Part shown: piece by piece, positions 1 through 8,574 of the stretch | Layout: each line of letters starts with the position of its first letter | Position numbering within the stretch: the stretch's first letter is position 1 | Origin: DASRBN01 sp035294305 | GTDB lineage: Bacteria > Chloroflexota > Ktedonobacteria > Ktedonobacterales > Ktedonobacteraceae | Reading direction: 5' to 3' | Assembly: GCA_035294305.1 (NCBI GenBank) | Contig: DATGLD010000014.1 | Coordinates: 16,031 to 80,030, forward strand | DNA length: 64,000 nucleotides | Notes under the pieces: model-generated | Databases searched by the model: none | Seen by the model: the letters and a program-made list of their open reading frames with translations, nothing else | What the model was told of the DNA's origin: nothing | Program-made: the position numbers and the translations under genes

Positions 1-803
1 CGGTTGAGGTTAGAAACGATGCTGCGGCAGATGGCCAGTGCGTGTTCATCGTTCAGGGCATAATGATCAGTCACGCCGGAGATGCGGCTATGTACATCGG
101 CCCCGCCCAGTTCTTCCGCGGTCACCTCCTCACCCGTCGCCGCCTTAACCAGCGGCGGGCCGGCCAAAAAGATCGTACCATTGCCGCGCACAATCACCGT
201 CTCATCGCTCATGGCCGGTACGTACGCCCCTCCAGCCGTGCAGGAACCCATCACAGCGGCAATCTGCGGGATGCGCTGGCTCGACATACGCGCCTGATTA
301 TAGAAGATGCGCCCGAAATGATCACGGTCGGGAAAGACATCCGCCTGCAAGGGCAGGAAGGCACCACCCGAATCGACAAGATAAATGCACGGGAGGTGAT
401 TTTGTTCGGCAATTTCCTGGGCGCGCAGGTGCTTCTTTACCGTCACTGGATAATACGTGCCGCCTTTAACGGTCGCATCGTTCGCGATAATCACGCATTC
501 CTGCCCCTCGACCACTCCGATTCCAGTAATGATACCCGCCGAAGGTGCCTCATTGTCATACATATCCCATGCTGCCAGCGGGCTAAACTCCAGGAACGGG
601 GTGTCAGGGTCGCAAAGCAACTGTACACGTTCGCGCGCCAGCAGCTTATTGCGTTTGCGGTGCCTGGCAATGGCATCCACGCCGCCACCCTGCTGCACCT
701 GCTGCAAGCGCTCGTTCAGTTGGGCAAGCAATTCCTCAAAATGGCGCTTGTTCTCTAAAAATTGGGGACTTCTACGATCTACGTGTGTTTCGATTATTGC
801 CAT
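1..803 (-). CDS. Acyl-CoA carboxylase carboxyltransferase (beta) subunit, 3' end cut by window
   Basis: Translating the minus strand from the ATG at 803 gives 267 codons that run off the window start. The protein begins MAIIETHVDRRSPQFLENKR and matches the biotin-dependent carboxyltransferase family (propionyl-, methylcrotonyl- or acetyl-CoA carboxylase beta chains). Visible hallmarks are the ARERVQLLCD segment near residue 55, the GIITGIGVVEGQECVIIAND crotonase-fold strand near 90, DSGGAFLPLQ near 145 and GSCTAGGAYVPAMSDE near 188, which form the first acyl-CoA/biotin binding half. The IYLVDSGGAFLP and GAYVPAMSDETVIV pattern is closest to methylcrotonyl-CoA carboxylase beta chains, but substrate cannot be fixed from half a protein. 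It is transcribed divergently from the MFS exporter. A purine-rich GAGAGG precedes the start by about 11 nt. Confidence 0.88.
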   Translation of the reverse strand, partial: MAIIETHVDRRSPQFLENKRHFEELLAQLNERLQQVQQGGGVDAIARHRKRNKLLARERVQLLCDPDTPFLEFSPLAAWDMYDNEAPSAGIITGIGVVEGQECVIIANDATVKGGTYYPVTVKKHLRAQEIAEQNHLPCIYLVDSGGAFLPLQADVFPDRDHFGRIFYNQARMSSQRIPQIAAVMGSCTAGGAYVPAMSDETVIVRGNGTIFLAGPPLVKAATGEEVTAEELGGADVHSRISGVTDHYALNDEHALAICRSIVSNLN

Positions 804-860
804 TGAAACGTGTTCCTCTCGACGACAGTGTCATGTGGGATTTCACCAGTAGCCTACTCT

Positions 861-899
861 GCTCTTTGCAGCATAGCACCGCCTGGCAAAGAGCGTCAA
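861..899 (-). promoter_or_regulatory. Promoter of the carboxylase gene with overlapping inverted repeat
   Basis: On the minus strand TTGACG (plus 894-899) is separated by 18 nt from TATGCT (plus 870-875), a good sigma70-type promoter about 65 nt upstream of the carboxylase start. A perfect 9-bp inverted repeat, GCTCTTTGC (861-869) and GCAAAGAGC (886-894), brackets the -10 box. It could be a repressor operator or a hairpin near the transcript start. Confidence 0.6.
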
Positions 900-926
900 G
901 TCCTTACTTCGCCTCTAACCTTGACG

Positions 927-955
927 TTGACGTAAACGATAATATATGGTACGAT
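927..955 (+). promoter_or_regulatory. Promoter for the MFS exporter gene
   Basis: TTGACG (927-932), a 17-nt spacer and TACGAT (950-955) form a near-consensus sigma70-type promoter 140 nt upstream of the MFS start codon. The -35 hexamer is part of a direct repeat TTGACGTTGACG. It points away from the carboxylase promoter at 870-899. Confidence 0.6.
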
Positions 956-1095
956 AGGAATGTGCAATGGGAAAACATTATGACCAGGGCAACCCTAACT
1001 CAGCTTTGTGCAGGCGTACCCTGGTGATCGCTCTCTAATCATTTTTTATAAGCAATTTTTAGTAAATAATGATGTAGCAATGGGAGGCTTCTTAT

Positions 1096-2928
1096 ATGAA
1101 GGTCAGCGATAAAATAACTCCTTCAAAAAGTGGTGAGTCACGGGTTCAGCCGCGCACCCCCCGCAGGTTTCAACAGCCAGGCCCGAACTATAAATGGGTA
1201 GCGCTGTCGAATACCACTCTGGGCGTATTGATGGCGACGATCAACAGCAGCATTGTTCTGATTGCGCTTCCGGCGATCTTCAACGGCATCGGCATCAATC
1301 CGCTGTCTGCCGGCGAGACAAACTACTTTCTCTGGATGCTGATGGGATATATGGTCGTTACCGCTACCTTGCTGGTAACATTCGGGCGCATCTCAGATAT
1401 GTTCGGGCGCGTCAGGCTGTATAACCTGGGATTTGCCGTCTTCACGGCCGGCAGCATTCTGCTCTTTTTGACACCTGGCTCGGGCAATGCGGCCGCGCTC
1501 GAACTGATCATTTTCCGGCTGGTGCAGGCGGTTGGTGCCGGTTTTCTCTTCGCAAACAGTACGGCTATTCTTACCGATGCATTTCCTGCGCACCAGCGCG
1601 GTATGGCGATGGGTATCAACCAGATCGCGGCCATTCTCGGCTCCATCATTGGCCTGATACTCGGTGGCGTGCTTGCCGTCGTCAACTGGCGACTGGTTTT
1701 CCTGGTGAGCGTCCCTTTCGGCGTCTTTGGTACCATCTGGGCCTACCGCATGCTGCGTGAGACCGCCGTCATTCGAGGTCATCAGAAGATTGACTGGCCC
1801 GGCAATATCACTTTCGCGCTTGGATTGACCGCGCTGCTGGTCGGGGCCACCTATGGCATTGAACCGTATGGCAATTCTTCGATGGGCTGGACCAATCCGA
1901 TGGTGATCGGTGCGCTAGCGCTTGGCATCGCCTTACTTGCGGCTTTTGCCTGGATTGAGCTACACGTCAGCGATCCAATGTTCCGGCTCGATCTGTTCAA
2001 AATCCGTATGTTTGCCGCCGGTAATGTAAGCGGCTTTCTTGCAAGCACAGCGCGTGGCGGCCTGCAGTTTATGCTCATCATCTGGCTGCAGGGCATCTGG
2101 CTGCCCTTACACGGCTATAGTTTCGAAGTGACACCGCTGTGGGCAGGCATCTACATGCTGCCATTGATGGCTGGCTTTATCGTGATGGGGCCGCTCAGTG
2201 GATATCTCTCCGACCGCTTCGGCGCGCGCCTCTTTTCGACAACGGGCATGCTTATTCAGGTCGTAACCTTTATCGCGTTGACATTCTTGCCTGCCAACTT
2301 CAACTATATATGGTTCGCGATCATACTGGTGTTCCTGGGCATCGGCCAGGGAATGTTCGCGGCCCCCAATACGACGGCGATCATGAACAGCGTGCCACCA
2401 CAGCAGCGCGGTGTTGCATCTGGTATGCGCGCCACCTTCCAGAATGGCGCATCCGTGGTGAGTATCGGCATCTTCTTCAGCATCGTGACGGCCGGACTTG
2501 CTTCGGCGCTGCCCGGTTCGCTCTTCAGTGGTTTAACGCAGGCCGGGTTGCCAGGCACGGTAGCAAACTCAATTTCGCATTTACCGCCAACGGCTGCGCT
2601 CTTCGCCGCCTTCCTGGGCTACAATCCAATGGCAACCTTGCTGCCGGCACAGGCACTGCATGCATTGCCGGCTGCTAACCAGGCGCGCCTGCTCAGCAAG
2701 AGCTTCTTCCCGACCTTGATCTCTTCGCCATTCATGGTTGGGCTGCACGCGGTGTTTTACCTGTCGGCATTCATGTGCCTCATTGCCGCCATCGCTTCCC
2801 TGCTGCGCGGGAAGCGCTACATCTACGGCCAGGATCAGATAGCGACAGGAGCCGTTACCGTAGGGTCAGCACCAACCTCTACAGCGCCTCAGAACATTGC
2901 GATTACTGATACCCGGCACCACGCCTGA
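1096..2928 (+). CDS. MFS transporter, DHA2 (14-TM, EmrB/QacA-type) drug efflux family
   Basis: A 610-residue integral membrane protein. After a basic, proline-rich N-terminus of about 35 residues come hydrophobic segments typical of the 14-spanner DHA2 proton antiporters. MFS motif A is visible as GRISDMFGRVRLYNLG in the first cytoplasmic loop (around residue 100), and motif C as a glycine-rich stretch, GSIIGLILGGVL, around residue 180. A second A-like motif, GPLSGYLSDRFGARL, lies near residue 370. The protein is longer than the usual 450-530 residues because of an extended loop before the last helix and a polar C-terminal tail. GGGAGG ends 8 nt before the ATG, supporting the start. The role is probably export of an organic toxicant by proton antiport; the substrate is unknown. 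It ends in a long hairpin shared with the convergent kinase-like gene. Confidence 0.9.
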   Translation: MKVSDKITPSKSGESRVQPRTPRRFQQPGPNYKWVALSNTTLGVLMATINSSIVLIALPAIFNGIGINPLSAGETNYFLWMLMGYMVVTATLLVTFGRISDMFGRVRLYNLGFAVFTAGSILLFLTPGSGNAAALELIIFRLVQAVGAGFLFANSTAILTDAFPAHQRGMAMGINQIAAILGSIIGLILGGVLAVVNWRLVFLVSVPFGVFGTIWAYRMLRETAVIRGHQKIDWPGNITFALGLTALLVGATYGIEPYGNSSMGWTNPMVIGALALGIALLAAFAWIELHVSDPMFRLDLFKIRMFAAGNVSGFLASTARGGLQFMLIIWLQGIWLPLHGYSFEVTPLWAGIYMLPLMAGFIVMGPLSGYLSDRFGARLFSTTGMLIQVVTFIALTFLPANFNYIWFAIILVFLGIGQGMFAAPNTTAIMNSVPPQQRGVASGMRATFQNGASVVSIGIFFSIVTAGLASALPGSLFSGLTQAGLPGTVANSISHLPPTAALFAAFLGYNPMATLLPAQALHALPAANQARLLSKSFFPTLISSPFMVGLHAVFYLSAFMCLIAAIASLLRGKRYIYGQDQIATGAVTVGSAPTSTAPQNIAITDTRHHA

Positions 2929-2929
2929 T

Positions 2930-2990
2930 AGACCCGGCAGAGAAACGGCGCAGTTCTCTACCTGAACTGCGCCGTTTCTCTGCCGGGTCT
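2930..2990. terminator. 27-bp perfect hairpin between convergent genes
   Basis: The arms 2930-2956 and 2964-2990 are exact reverse complements over 27 nt with a 7-nt loop. The structure begins two bases after the MFS stop codon and lies 45 nt before the stop of the convergent minus-strand gene. It has no long T-run, so it may act as a bidirectional terminator or mRNA 3'-end stabiliser. Confidence 0.75.
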
Positions 2991-3035
2991 GATCTCTCCT
3001 TCCCTCTGATGGCTCTTGACCGCCTTTCGTTGTTA

Positions 3036-3794
3036 TTACTGGGACGATCCGCTAATACTTTCAGGCGGGCGAAAATCGCCGGGGCGACCGGGATAGCGAC
3101 GAAGACCTGCTCCAGGACCAAGCTCTCCTGTTGGAGTACCCAGCTTCAGTGCTTTGCGCTCCAGGGCCAGCGCGATCAAATCGACGGCGCCATCCAGGTC
3201 GATGACAGCAGTATTCACCACCAGATCATACAAATGCGCATCCTCCGGGCTTTGATGATACTCTGCCTGCAAGTAACGTAGCCTGTCTCGATCTTTCATC
3301 TGCACCCGTGAGCGCGCATCATTCTGATTGAGACCTTCGCGCCGCATCACATAGGCAATGCGCAAGTCCAGCGGAGCTACGATCCTGGCATGCAGAATAT
3401 CGCGCCGCTGCGCCAGTAGCATCTGCGCTCCACGTCCCACGATCACCACATGTCCCTGCGTCACTGCCGCCTCTACAACATCACGCAGAGCATTGCGGTA
3501 TTTTTGTTCATTAGCCTCAGGCAGCGTCCCCGGGCCGATAAGCATAACCGGCTCAACCAGTTGCATACTGGTTAGAATGCGTGAAATGAGACCTTCGGCG
3601 CGTTCATCGTGAATCTGGGCCTCCGCTTCGCTCACTCCCAGGGCTTTGGCTACCTCCACCACCACCTCATGGTCAACCAGTTGCCATCCCAGATACTGGG
3701 CAAGCCGGGCGGCTATCTCACCGCCACCGCTTCCATATTCACGTGAGATGGTGACCGCACGCATACGGTTAATCGCATCCATATCCACGTTCAT
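3036..3794 (-). CDS. Cytidylate kinase-like family protein
   Basis: A 252-residue protein beginning MNVDMDAINRMRAVTISREY and continuing into GSGGGEIAARLA. That segment is the modified P-loop of the cytidylate-kinase-like family (AAA_26 type), where the phosphate-binding loop follows the short ISREYGSGG strand. Further family marks are VIVGRGAQMLL near residue 120, RIVAPLDLRIAYVMRREGL near 140, and DLVVNTAVIDLDGAVDLI near 195. It probably phosphorylates a nucleotide or small nucleoside substrate, but members are rarely characterised and it is not canonical Cmk. AGGAGG ends 9 nt before the ATG at 3794, so the longer start is preferred over the internal MRAVTI. The C-terminal 25 residues are proline- and glycine-rich. 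It is the gene downstream of the methyltransferase but has its own promoter. Confidence 0.8.
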   Translation of the reverse strand: MNVDMDAINRMRAVTISREYGSGGGEIAARLAQYLGWQLVDHEVVVEVAKALGVSEAEAQIHDERAEGLISRILTSMQLVEPVMLIGPGTLPEANEQKYRNALRDVVEAAVTQGHVVIVGRGAQMLLAQRRDILHARIVAPLDLRIAYVMRREGLNQNDARSRVQMKDRDRLRYLQAEYHQSPEDAHLYDLVVNTAVIDLDGAVDLIALALERKALKLGTPTGELGPGAGLRRYPGRPGDFRPPESISGSSQ

Positions 3795-3861
3795 ATTGTG
3801 GCCCTCCTATACCTATCATTGCTGCCACACTATACTTGGCCGGTATATAGCTCTCATAAGG

Positions 3862-3891
3862 ATTCTAGCATTTTGGGGATATGTCGGACAA
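3862..3891 (-). promoter_or_regulatory. Promoter of the cytidylate-kinase-like gene
   Basis: On the minus strand TTGTCC (plus 3886-3891), an 18-nt spacer and TAGAAT (plus 3862-3867) form a plausible sigma70-type promoter about 70 nt upstream of the start at 3794. This suggests transcription independent of the his operon. The 214-nt gap 3795-4008 holds no other feature I can support. Confidence 0.45.
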
Positions 3892-4008
3892 GCAGCTTAA
3901 CAACTTAGCTCGCCCTATCCCCCATCCAGGGTTGCTATTAATAGTCAGAGATTATTCCCACCGTTGAGCCTACACCATTTTGCAAGCGCACTGTAAAATA
4001 ATTCTCCA

Positions 4009-6324
4009 TTAGTGATATGTGTCATCCACTTTGATTTTCTCCATTATCTGCGTATCTGCTGGCTCGCTATAAGTTAATTTTACAAGATCATCTAGCTGCG
4101 AGAGTAGCGTATTGATAGCTGCGCGAATGCTCTGTTTTTCTGCGTTCAAATTGTCAACAGAAGCCATAATAGTTTGAACCACCTCTACCAGTTCTGCTAT
4201 CTGTTGTTGCCGTTTGGCAGAAGCAACCTTGATTGGCAAGCGTTTCCAGATATCAGGATAAATGCGCCCCTCTCGTGTCCCCTCGTGCATATTGGACGCA
4301 ATATATTGACGCATGAAATTACTGTTGATGATACCAAGGAGGTATCGCAGGTCAAAGTGTTCACCAACGGAGAAATCTTTGTTTATAAGATTGGTAAGCT
4401 GGCGCGATTTGCGGAGGACCGTTTGGATGCCTTTCTCGTCGATAGCACCTGCCTGTTCCAGAGCCTTCCAGGGAACCACCACCTGCACACTATGATTGGC
4501 AAATAAGCTATCGCGATCATAGTAACCACCAGAAGTCTCTCCTAAGAGCAACTTTTCAGGTGTGCGAAAGAGAGCAACATGCCTGGGACCTCGCATGTAT
4601 GGACGGAATTTTTCATAAGCAACAAAACGTTTCCGGCGCAGAAAATAGCAATCTACATCGTCTCCCAGTACGCCAACGTCTGGATACTCCGCGGGACGTT
4701 CTTTTCCCATAGATGGGGGTAAAAAGACATCAGTGAGCGTAAAGCGCTTTTCTCGTTTTCCGTCAATTATTGGGTCAGAGTCCTCATCACTCTGTGCTTC
4801 AATGCCAGTGCCAATGTAAACCAGGGCACACAAGGGTAGAGTTTCTTCCGCCATGCTTTTATGAAGGATAGGATCATAACGCCAACGAAAAAGCTGGTCG
4901 TTGGAAGCTAATTGTAGAAGAGGTGGTAGAGTTTCAAAACGTTTACAATCGGCCTGTACATGCCTGCGCCTTCTTACAAGATGATTTTCATCAGGAACAT
5001 GATTCTCAAGAAGCACTATAGTATTTTCTACAGCCGCATCTTGAAAAAGGCGTAATCCGGGGAAAAAGTCTATCTGCAACAGGCTATAATTTTTTGAAAG
5101 AGCTTGTCGTAACCGGTCAGCATATCCTTCCGTCTCAATCCCATTGGAGACAATCAAACCTAAACGTCCAGTTTCAGGCCTGAGGAATTGGAGATTTCGC
5201 TCGAAAAACGGCACAAAGAGATCCCAGCGTTGACATAGCAACTTATAAATACCATATTCCGACACTTTCTTACGATAGCGTAAGTTCTCTGAACTCTTGC
5301 CCGCACTGACATATGGTGGATTTCCTAGCAGATAATCAAGCCCCTTGTAACAGGTTACCAGGTCTACTCTCTCAGAACTGGCTGGATTGAGAGCATCCAG
5401 ACAATAGATATGCAATTGCTCGACGGTTCTGCACAATAGCCCCTGCTCGCCGGTAAGAAAAGGGAGGCATTGCAGCAGCAAGTTCATCTGGGCCAGGTAG
5501 CACGCAAAAGAATTGAGATCAAAGCCCAGCAGAGTGTTAGTCATTATCCATAGTGCATATTCCAGACTAACCTCGTTCCTAGCTACAAGATGCCGTAACA
5601 TTGCCTTTTTCCGCGCGGCGACCGCCACCAGAAACGACCCGCTGCCGCAAGAAATATCCCCGATCGTCTTCTCAAGGAATGCGCAAAGTTCGGTAATACC
5701 CTGATTATCTTGCTCGCCACAATAAGGCAGACCGAGGGTATCAAGCATGTAATCCACAAGGTAGTCGGGTGTGTAAAACTGCCCTGTCTCGCTGCGATGC
5801 TTGCTCTCGATAAAACTCTCGTCATATATTCTGCCCAGCAAATCCATGCTCAGATTCTTGAAATCGTAGCGACGAAGCAGGCGAAACAGCGAGCGAATGC
5901 TTCGAGCATCGGGCGTAAACCAGTCAAAAAAATTCTGGCTTTCAAAACAGTTCGATGAACAAACGGGAGGGTAGAGCCTCTTCAGCAGCGAGAGAGCCGT
6001 TTCTTGAATTGCGGGAGTCAGGTGCTTATCGATAACCAGGCACGGGATCAGTCGATAGTCTTCACATGCTCGTACCAAACAGATGCGTACAAATTGGTGG
6101 TAAGCAGCTTGCAGGCAGAACTCTTCTTGCGGATCAGCACAAGCTGTATTCGTAAAGGCTTGCCAGGCCTTGAATGCTTCAACGGCCTGATTGCTGAGCG
6201 CTTTGCTTTCGACTGGGAAGAGCAGACTGTTAAATTGGGTGCAGACCTGTTTGCGTATTCGTCTTAGTACCGGTTTGAGTTGGCGAACAAGAGGTTGTAT
6301 AGCTACGAATTCTGACGCCATCAC
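4009..6324 (-). CDS. N6-adenine DNA methyltransferase with TaqI-like specificity domain (type IIG/orphan)
   Basis: A 771-residue protein of the gamma-type N6-adenine methylase group. Around residue 190 GQFYTPDYLVDYMLD is the usual entry to the SAM-binding domain, followed by motif I DISCGSGSFLVAVA near 240 and catalytic motif IV GNPPYVSAGKS near 350. The C-terminal 300 residues resemble a TaqI-like target recognition domain, with LLGIINSNFMRQYI and a closing coiled-coil-like helix. The first 180 residues are helical; I see no PD-(D/E)xK nuclease motif, so restriction activity is not supported. The start ATG overlaps the hisD stop by 4 nt (ATGA), which implies translational coupling at the end of the his operon. 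Sampled lines are 37-45% GC against about 62% in hisD, a sign of horizontal acquisition. Confidence 0.85.
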   Translation of the reverse strand: MMASEFVAIQPLVRQLKPVLRRIRKQVCTQFNSLLFPVESKALSNQAVEAFKAWQAFTNTACADPQEEFCLQAAYHQFVRICLVRACEDYRLIPCLVIDKHLTPAIQETALSLLKRLYPPVCSSNCFESQNFFDWFTPDARSIRSLFRLLRRYDFKNLSMDLLGRIYDESFIESKHRSETGQFYTPDYLVDYMLDTLGLPYCGEQDNQGITELCAFLEKTIGDISCGSGSFLVAVAARKKAMLRHLVARNEVSLEYALWIMTNTLLGFDLNSFACYLAQMNLLLQCLPFLTGEQGLLCRTVEQLHIYCLDALNPASSERVDLVTCYKGLDYLLGNPPYVSAGKSSENLRYRKKVSEYGIYKLLCQRWDLFVPFFERNLQFLRPETGRLGLIVSNGIETEGYADRLRQALSKNYSLLQIDFFPGLRLFQDAAVENTIVLLENHVPDENHLVRRRRHVQADCKRFETLPPLLQLASNDQLFRWRYDPILHKSMAEETLPLCALVYIGTGIEAQSDEDSDPIIDGKREKRFTLTDVFLPPSMGKERPAEYPDVGVLGDDVDCYFLRRKRFVAYEKFRPYMRGPRHVALFRTPEKLLLGETSGGYYDRDSLFANHSVQVVVPWKALEQAGAIDEKGIQTVLRKSRQLTNLINKDFSVGEHFDLRYLLGIINSNFMRQYIASNMHEGTREGRIYPDIWKRLPIKVASAKRQQQIAELVEVVQTIMASVDNLNAEKQSIRAAINTLLSQLDDLVKLTYSEPADTQIMEKIKVDDTYH

Positions 6325-7628
6325 CCAAACCTCTCCGTCACCGCGTTAGCATGCGCCGGAAAGCCCTCGAAATCTGCCAGGCGGCGGGCGGTCTGACTCA
6401 GGGGAGCATAGCCCTCGGCAGTTACATAAGCGATGCCGGTACGCTTCAGGAAATCGTAGACCGATGTGCAAGAGAAGGTGTGGGCAAAACCGCCTGTAGG
6501 CAGGATGGCATTGGTTCCAACACAATAATTTCCTGTGCAAAACGGCGTGCAGGGGCCGATCAGTATCTCGCCGGCATTCTTTAACTTTGGTAAGAGCGCG
6601 AATGGCTCGCGCACCTGCACTTCGAGGTGCTCCGGGGCGTAATCATTGACGAAATCGACGGCCTCATCCATGCTTGCTGCCAGCACAATGCCACCGGTTC
6701 CTTCCGGTTGCTCAAGCACCGTATGCACGAATGTCTGGCGCGGCTCCGGTAGGGCAGCTATTTTTTCTGGCAGCAGGGCGATCACGGCTTCGGCCAGTGA
6801 ACGACTATCGGTAACGAGCAGAGCCGAGGAATCGGGGCCATGCTCGGCCTCGATCAATAGATCACGCGCCAGTAATTCAGGGTCTGCGCTCGCATCCGCC
6901 AGAGTGATGGATTCGCTGGGACCGGCGGGCAGGCCTACATCGACCGTACCATACAAAAGTCGTTTGGCGGCTGCGACGTACCCACTTCCGGGACCCGTGA
7001 TCTTATGCACGCGACCAATGGTAGTTGTGCCATAGGCAAGCGCGGCAATCGCCTGAGCGCCCCCAACGCGATAGATTTCATGCACGCCGCACAGGTCAGC
7101 GGCAACCAACGACGCGGGATCGATTTCGCCATCGGGCCCCGGCGGCGTGCAGACAACGATACGTGGCACCCCGGCTATGCTGGCAGGAGTTGCAAGCATG
7201 TACATCACTGAGGGAAATGCTCCCTTGCCACGTGGCACGTACAATCCCGCTGAACTGATCGGCGTAATCTTCTCACCGGCCATCACACCGGGCTCTACCT
7301 CAGTGAACCACTGTTCGTGTGGCAACTGTCGTTGGTGAACCGCGCGCACATTACGAATAGCATGCATGAGAGCGGCATGTATACCGGCATCTAGCATATT
7401 GTAGGCTCGTTCGATTTCCTCACGACTTACACGCAGCCGGTCGCGTGAGAGCTGCACCTTATCAAAGCGAGCAGTGAATTCGATCAGCGCCTCGTCGCCG
7501 CGTGCGCGGACGGCCTGCACGATTGGGAGCACGCGCTCGATAAGCGCATCGATCTGCAATTCCGCGCGGCGCAATAAGCGCGTCCTCTGTTCTATAGTCA
7601 CGCCAGAGAGTTCGTAGAAATGTATCAT
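6321..7628 (-). CDS. hisD: Histidinol dehydrogenase HisD (variant metal site)
   Basis: A 435-residue HisD that would catalyse the NAD-dependent two-step oxidation of L-histidinol to histidine in the cytoplasm. The catalytic Glu-His pair is present in YAPEHLEVQV near residue 330, and the dinucleotide-fold stretch GPGSGYVAAAKRLLYG near 210. Two motifs deviate from the textbook enzyme. The usual QAEHG is EAEHG, and the usual GDY..GxNHVLPT is GNYCVGTNAILPT (Asn367, Ala374), so two of the four zinc ligands known from the E. coli enzyme appear replaced (Gln to Glu, Asp to Asn), while the ligand His in the C-terminal PAHANAV (His426) is kept. It lies 4 nt after hisI and overlaps the methyltransferase start, within the his operon, which supports the histidine assignment despite the substitutions. 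Confidence 0.88.
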   Translation of the reverse strand: MIHFYELSGVTIEQRTRLLRRAELQIDALIERVLPIVQAVRARGDEALIEFTARFDKVQLSRDRLRVSREEIERAYNMLDAGIHAALMHAIRNVRAVHQRQLPHEQWFTEVEPGVMAGEKITPISSAGLYVPRGKGAFPSVMYMLATPASIAGVPRIVVCTPPGPDGEIDPASLVAADLCGVHEIYRVGGAQAIAALAYGTTTIGRVHKITGPGSGYVAAAKRLLYGTVDVGLPAGPSESITLADASADPELLARDLLIEAEHGPDSSALLVTDSRSLAEAVIALLPEKIAALPEPRQTFVHTVLEQPEGTGGIVLAASMDEAVDFVNDYAPEHLEVQVREPFALLPKLKNAGEILIGPCTPFCTGNYCVGTNAILPTGGFAHTFSCTSVYDFLKRTGIAYVTAEGYAPLSQTARRLADFEGFPAHANAVTERFG

Positions 7629-7632
7629 GCTC

Positions 7633-8574
7633 TTATCCTATCAGGCCCTTGCGCCGCATCTGCTCCAGATCATATTCCGCCGGTTCCAGCGGGCTGACTC
7701 CGGCCTGAGCGCATGCGTTGCCCACTAACGCAAATCCAAGCTCCATTCCCTGCACGATCAATGAGTGCTCATTGGAGGCCAGCAGGTCCAGGCAGTTCTG
7801 CTGCTGTTCGATCTCACTTCCCGTATCGCCGCGGATTGCCCCGGCATTATACCCCTTGATAAGGGCAAGATGCGGTGAAAAATCATCGTACGGCAGGTTC
7901 AGAGTTGTAGCAACCAGCAATAGCCAGTACTGAACCTGGCTGCCCTCGAGAATGGTATCGGGTTGCCTGCCGGTGTGCACGTGTTCTCCACTTTGCACTT
8001 CGGCGAGTTCTTCCAGTTCATCGGCCAGGCGCGCCAGAAGGTAAGTCAGGCTGCGCTCCTGGAGCAGGCGCGATGTATTGGATTCCTCGCTCAGATCATG
8101 ATCTTTTAAATACAGGTAGAAATTGTATAACTGGCGCAAAGCCGTTTCTAAAGGCTCTATGAATGGCGACCGGGCGCCCACATCCTTCTTCTCACTCGCA
8201 CCTCCATTACCATAGACCGTTTGCGGGTCAAAGACACGCTCAGCCACGATTTCATAGCTATCGTCCGGCAACAGGCGACGATAATAGCAACTGCGATAAC
8301 CCATGTGGCAGGCTGCATCGCCGTGTTGTAACACGCGGATCAGCAGACTATTCTCCTCGCAGTTCACGAAGATAGCGCGAACCTCCTGCACATTGCCGGA
8401 CCGCTCGCCCTTATGCCAGATGGCGTTGCGCGAGCGGCTGAAAAAGTGCGCCTGGCCGGTCTGACGCGTGCGCTCGAACGCCTCCTCATTCATGAAGGCA
8501 ACCATCAGCACTTCTCCGGTTGCATCATCCTGGATGACAGCTGGAATCAGTCCCTGGCGATCAAATTTCAGCAT
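7633..8574 (-). CDS. hisI: Phosphoribosyl-AMP cyclohydrolase HisI fused to a MazG/HisE-like domain
   Basis: The first 115 residues are a clear HisI: LIPAVIQDDATGEVLMVAFM, a SRSRNAIWHKGERSGN segment, and the metal-binding HGDAACHMGYRSCYYR, which opens the imidazole precursor ring. A linker leads to about 190 residues of all-helical sequence with ELEELAEV near residue 190, matching the ExxE half of MazG/HisE pyrophosphohydrolases. The second half of that motif, normally ExxD, reads EGSQ. The domain could supply the phosphoribosyl-ATP pyrophosphohydrolase step, since no separate hisE is in the cluster, but it is much longer than the 90-residue HisE domain of usual HisIE fusions. The start overlaps the 3' end of hisF by 14 nt; hisD follows after 4 nt. 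Confidence 0.85.
   Translation of the reverse strand: MLKFDRQGLIPAVIQDDATGEVLMVAFMNEEAFERTRQTGQAHFFSRSRNAIWHKGERSGNVQEVRAIFVNCEENSLLIRVLQHGDAACHMGYRSCYYRRLLPDDSYEIVAERVFDPQTVYGNGGASEKKDVGARSPFIEPLETALRQLYNFYLYLKDHDLSEESNTSRLLQERSLTYLLARLADELEELAEVQSGEHVHTGRQPDTILEGSQVQYWLLLVATTLNLPYDDFSPHLALIKGYNAGAIRGDTGSEIEQQQNCLDLLASNEHSLIVQGMELGFALVGNACAQAGVSPLEPAEYDLEQMRRKGLIG

Noticed and set aside
42..758. Plus-strand ORF of 238 codons
   Set aside because: It is the shadow of the carboxyltransferase gene, which shows clear family motifs on the minus strand.
4009..6324. Active type IIG restriction enzyme
   Set aside because: Methylase motifs and a specificity domain are present, but I see no PD-(D/E)xK motif in the 180-residue N-terminus.
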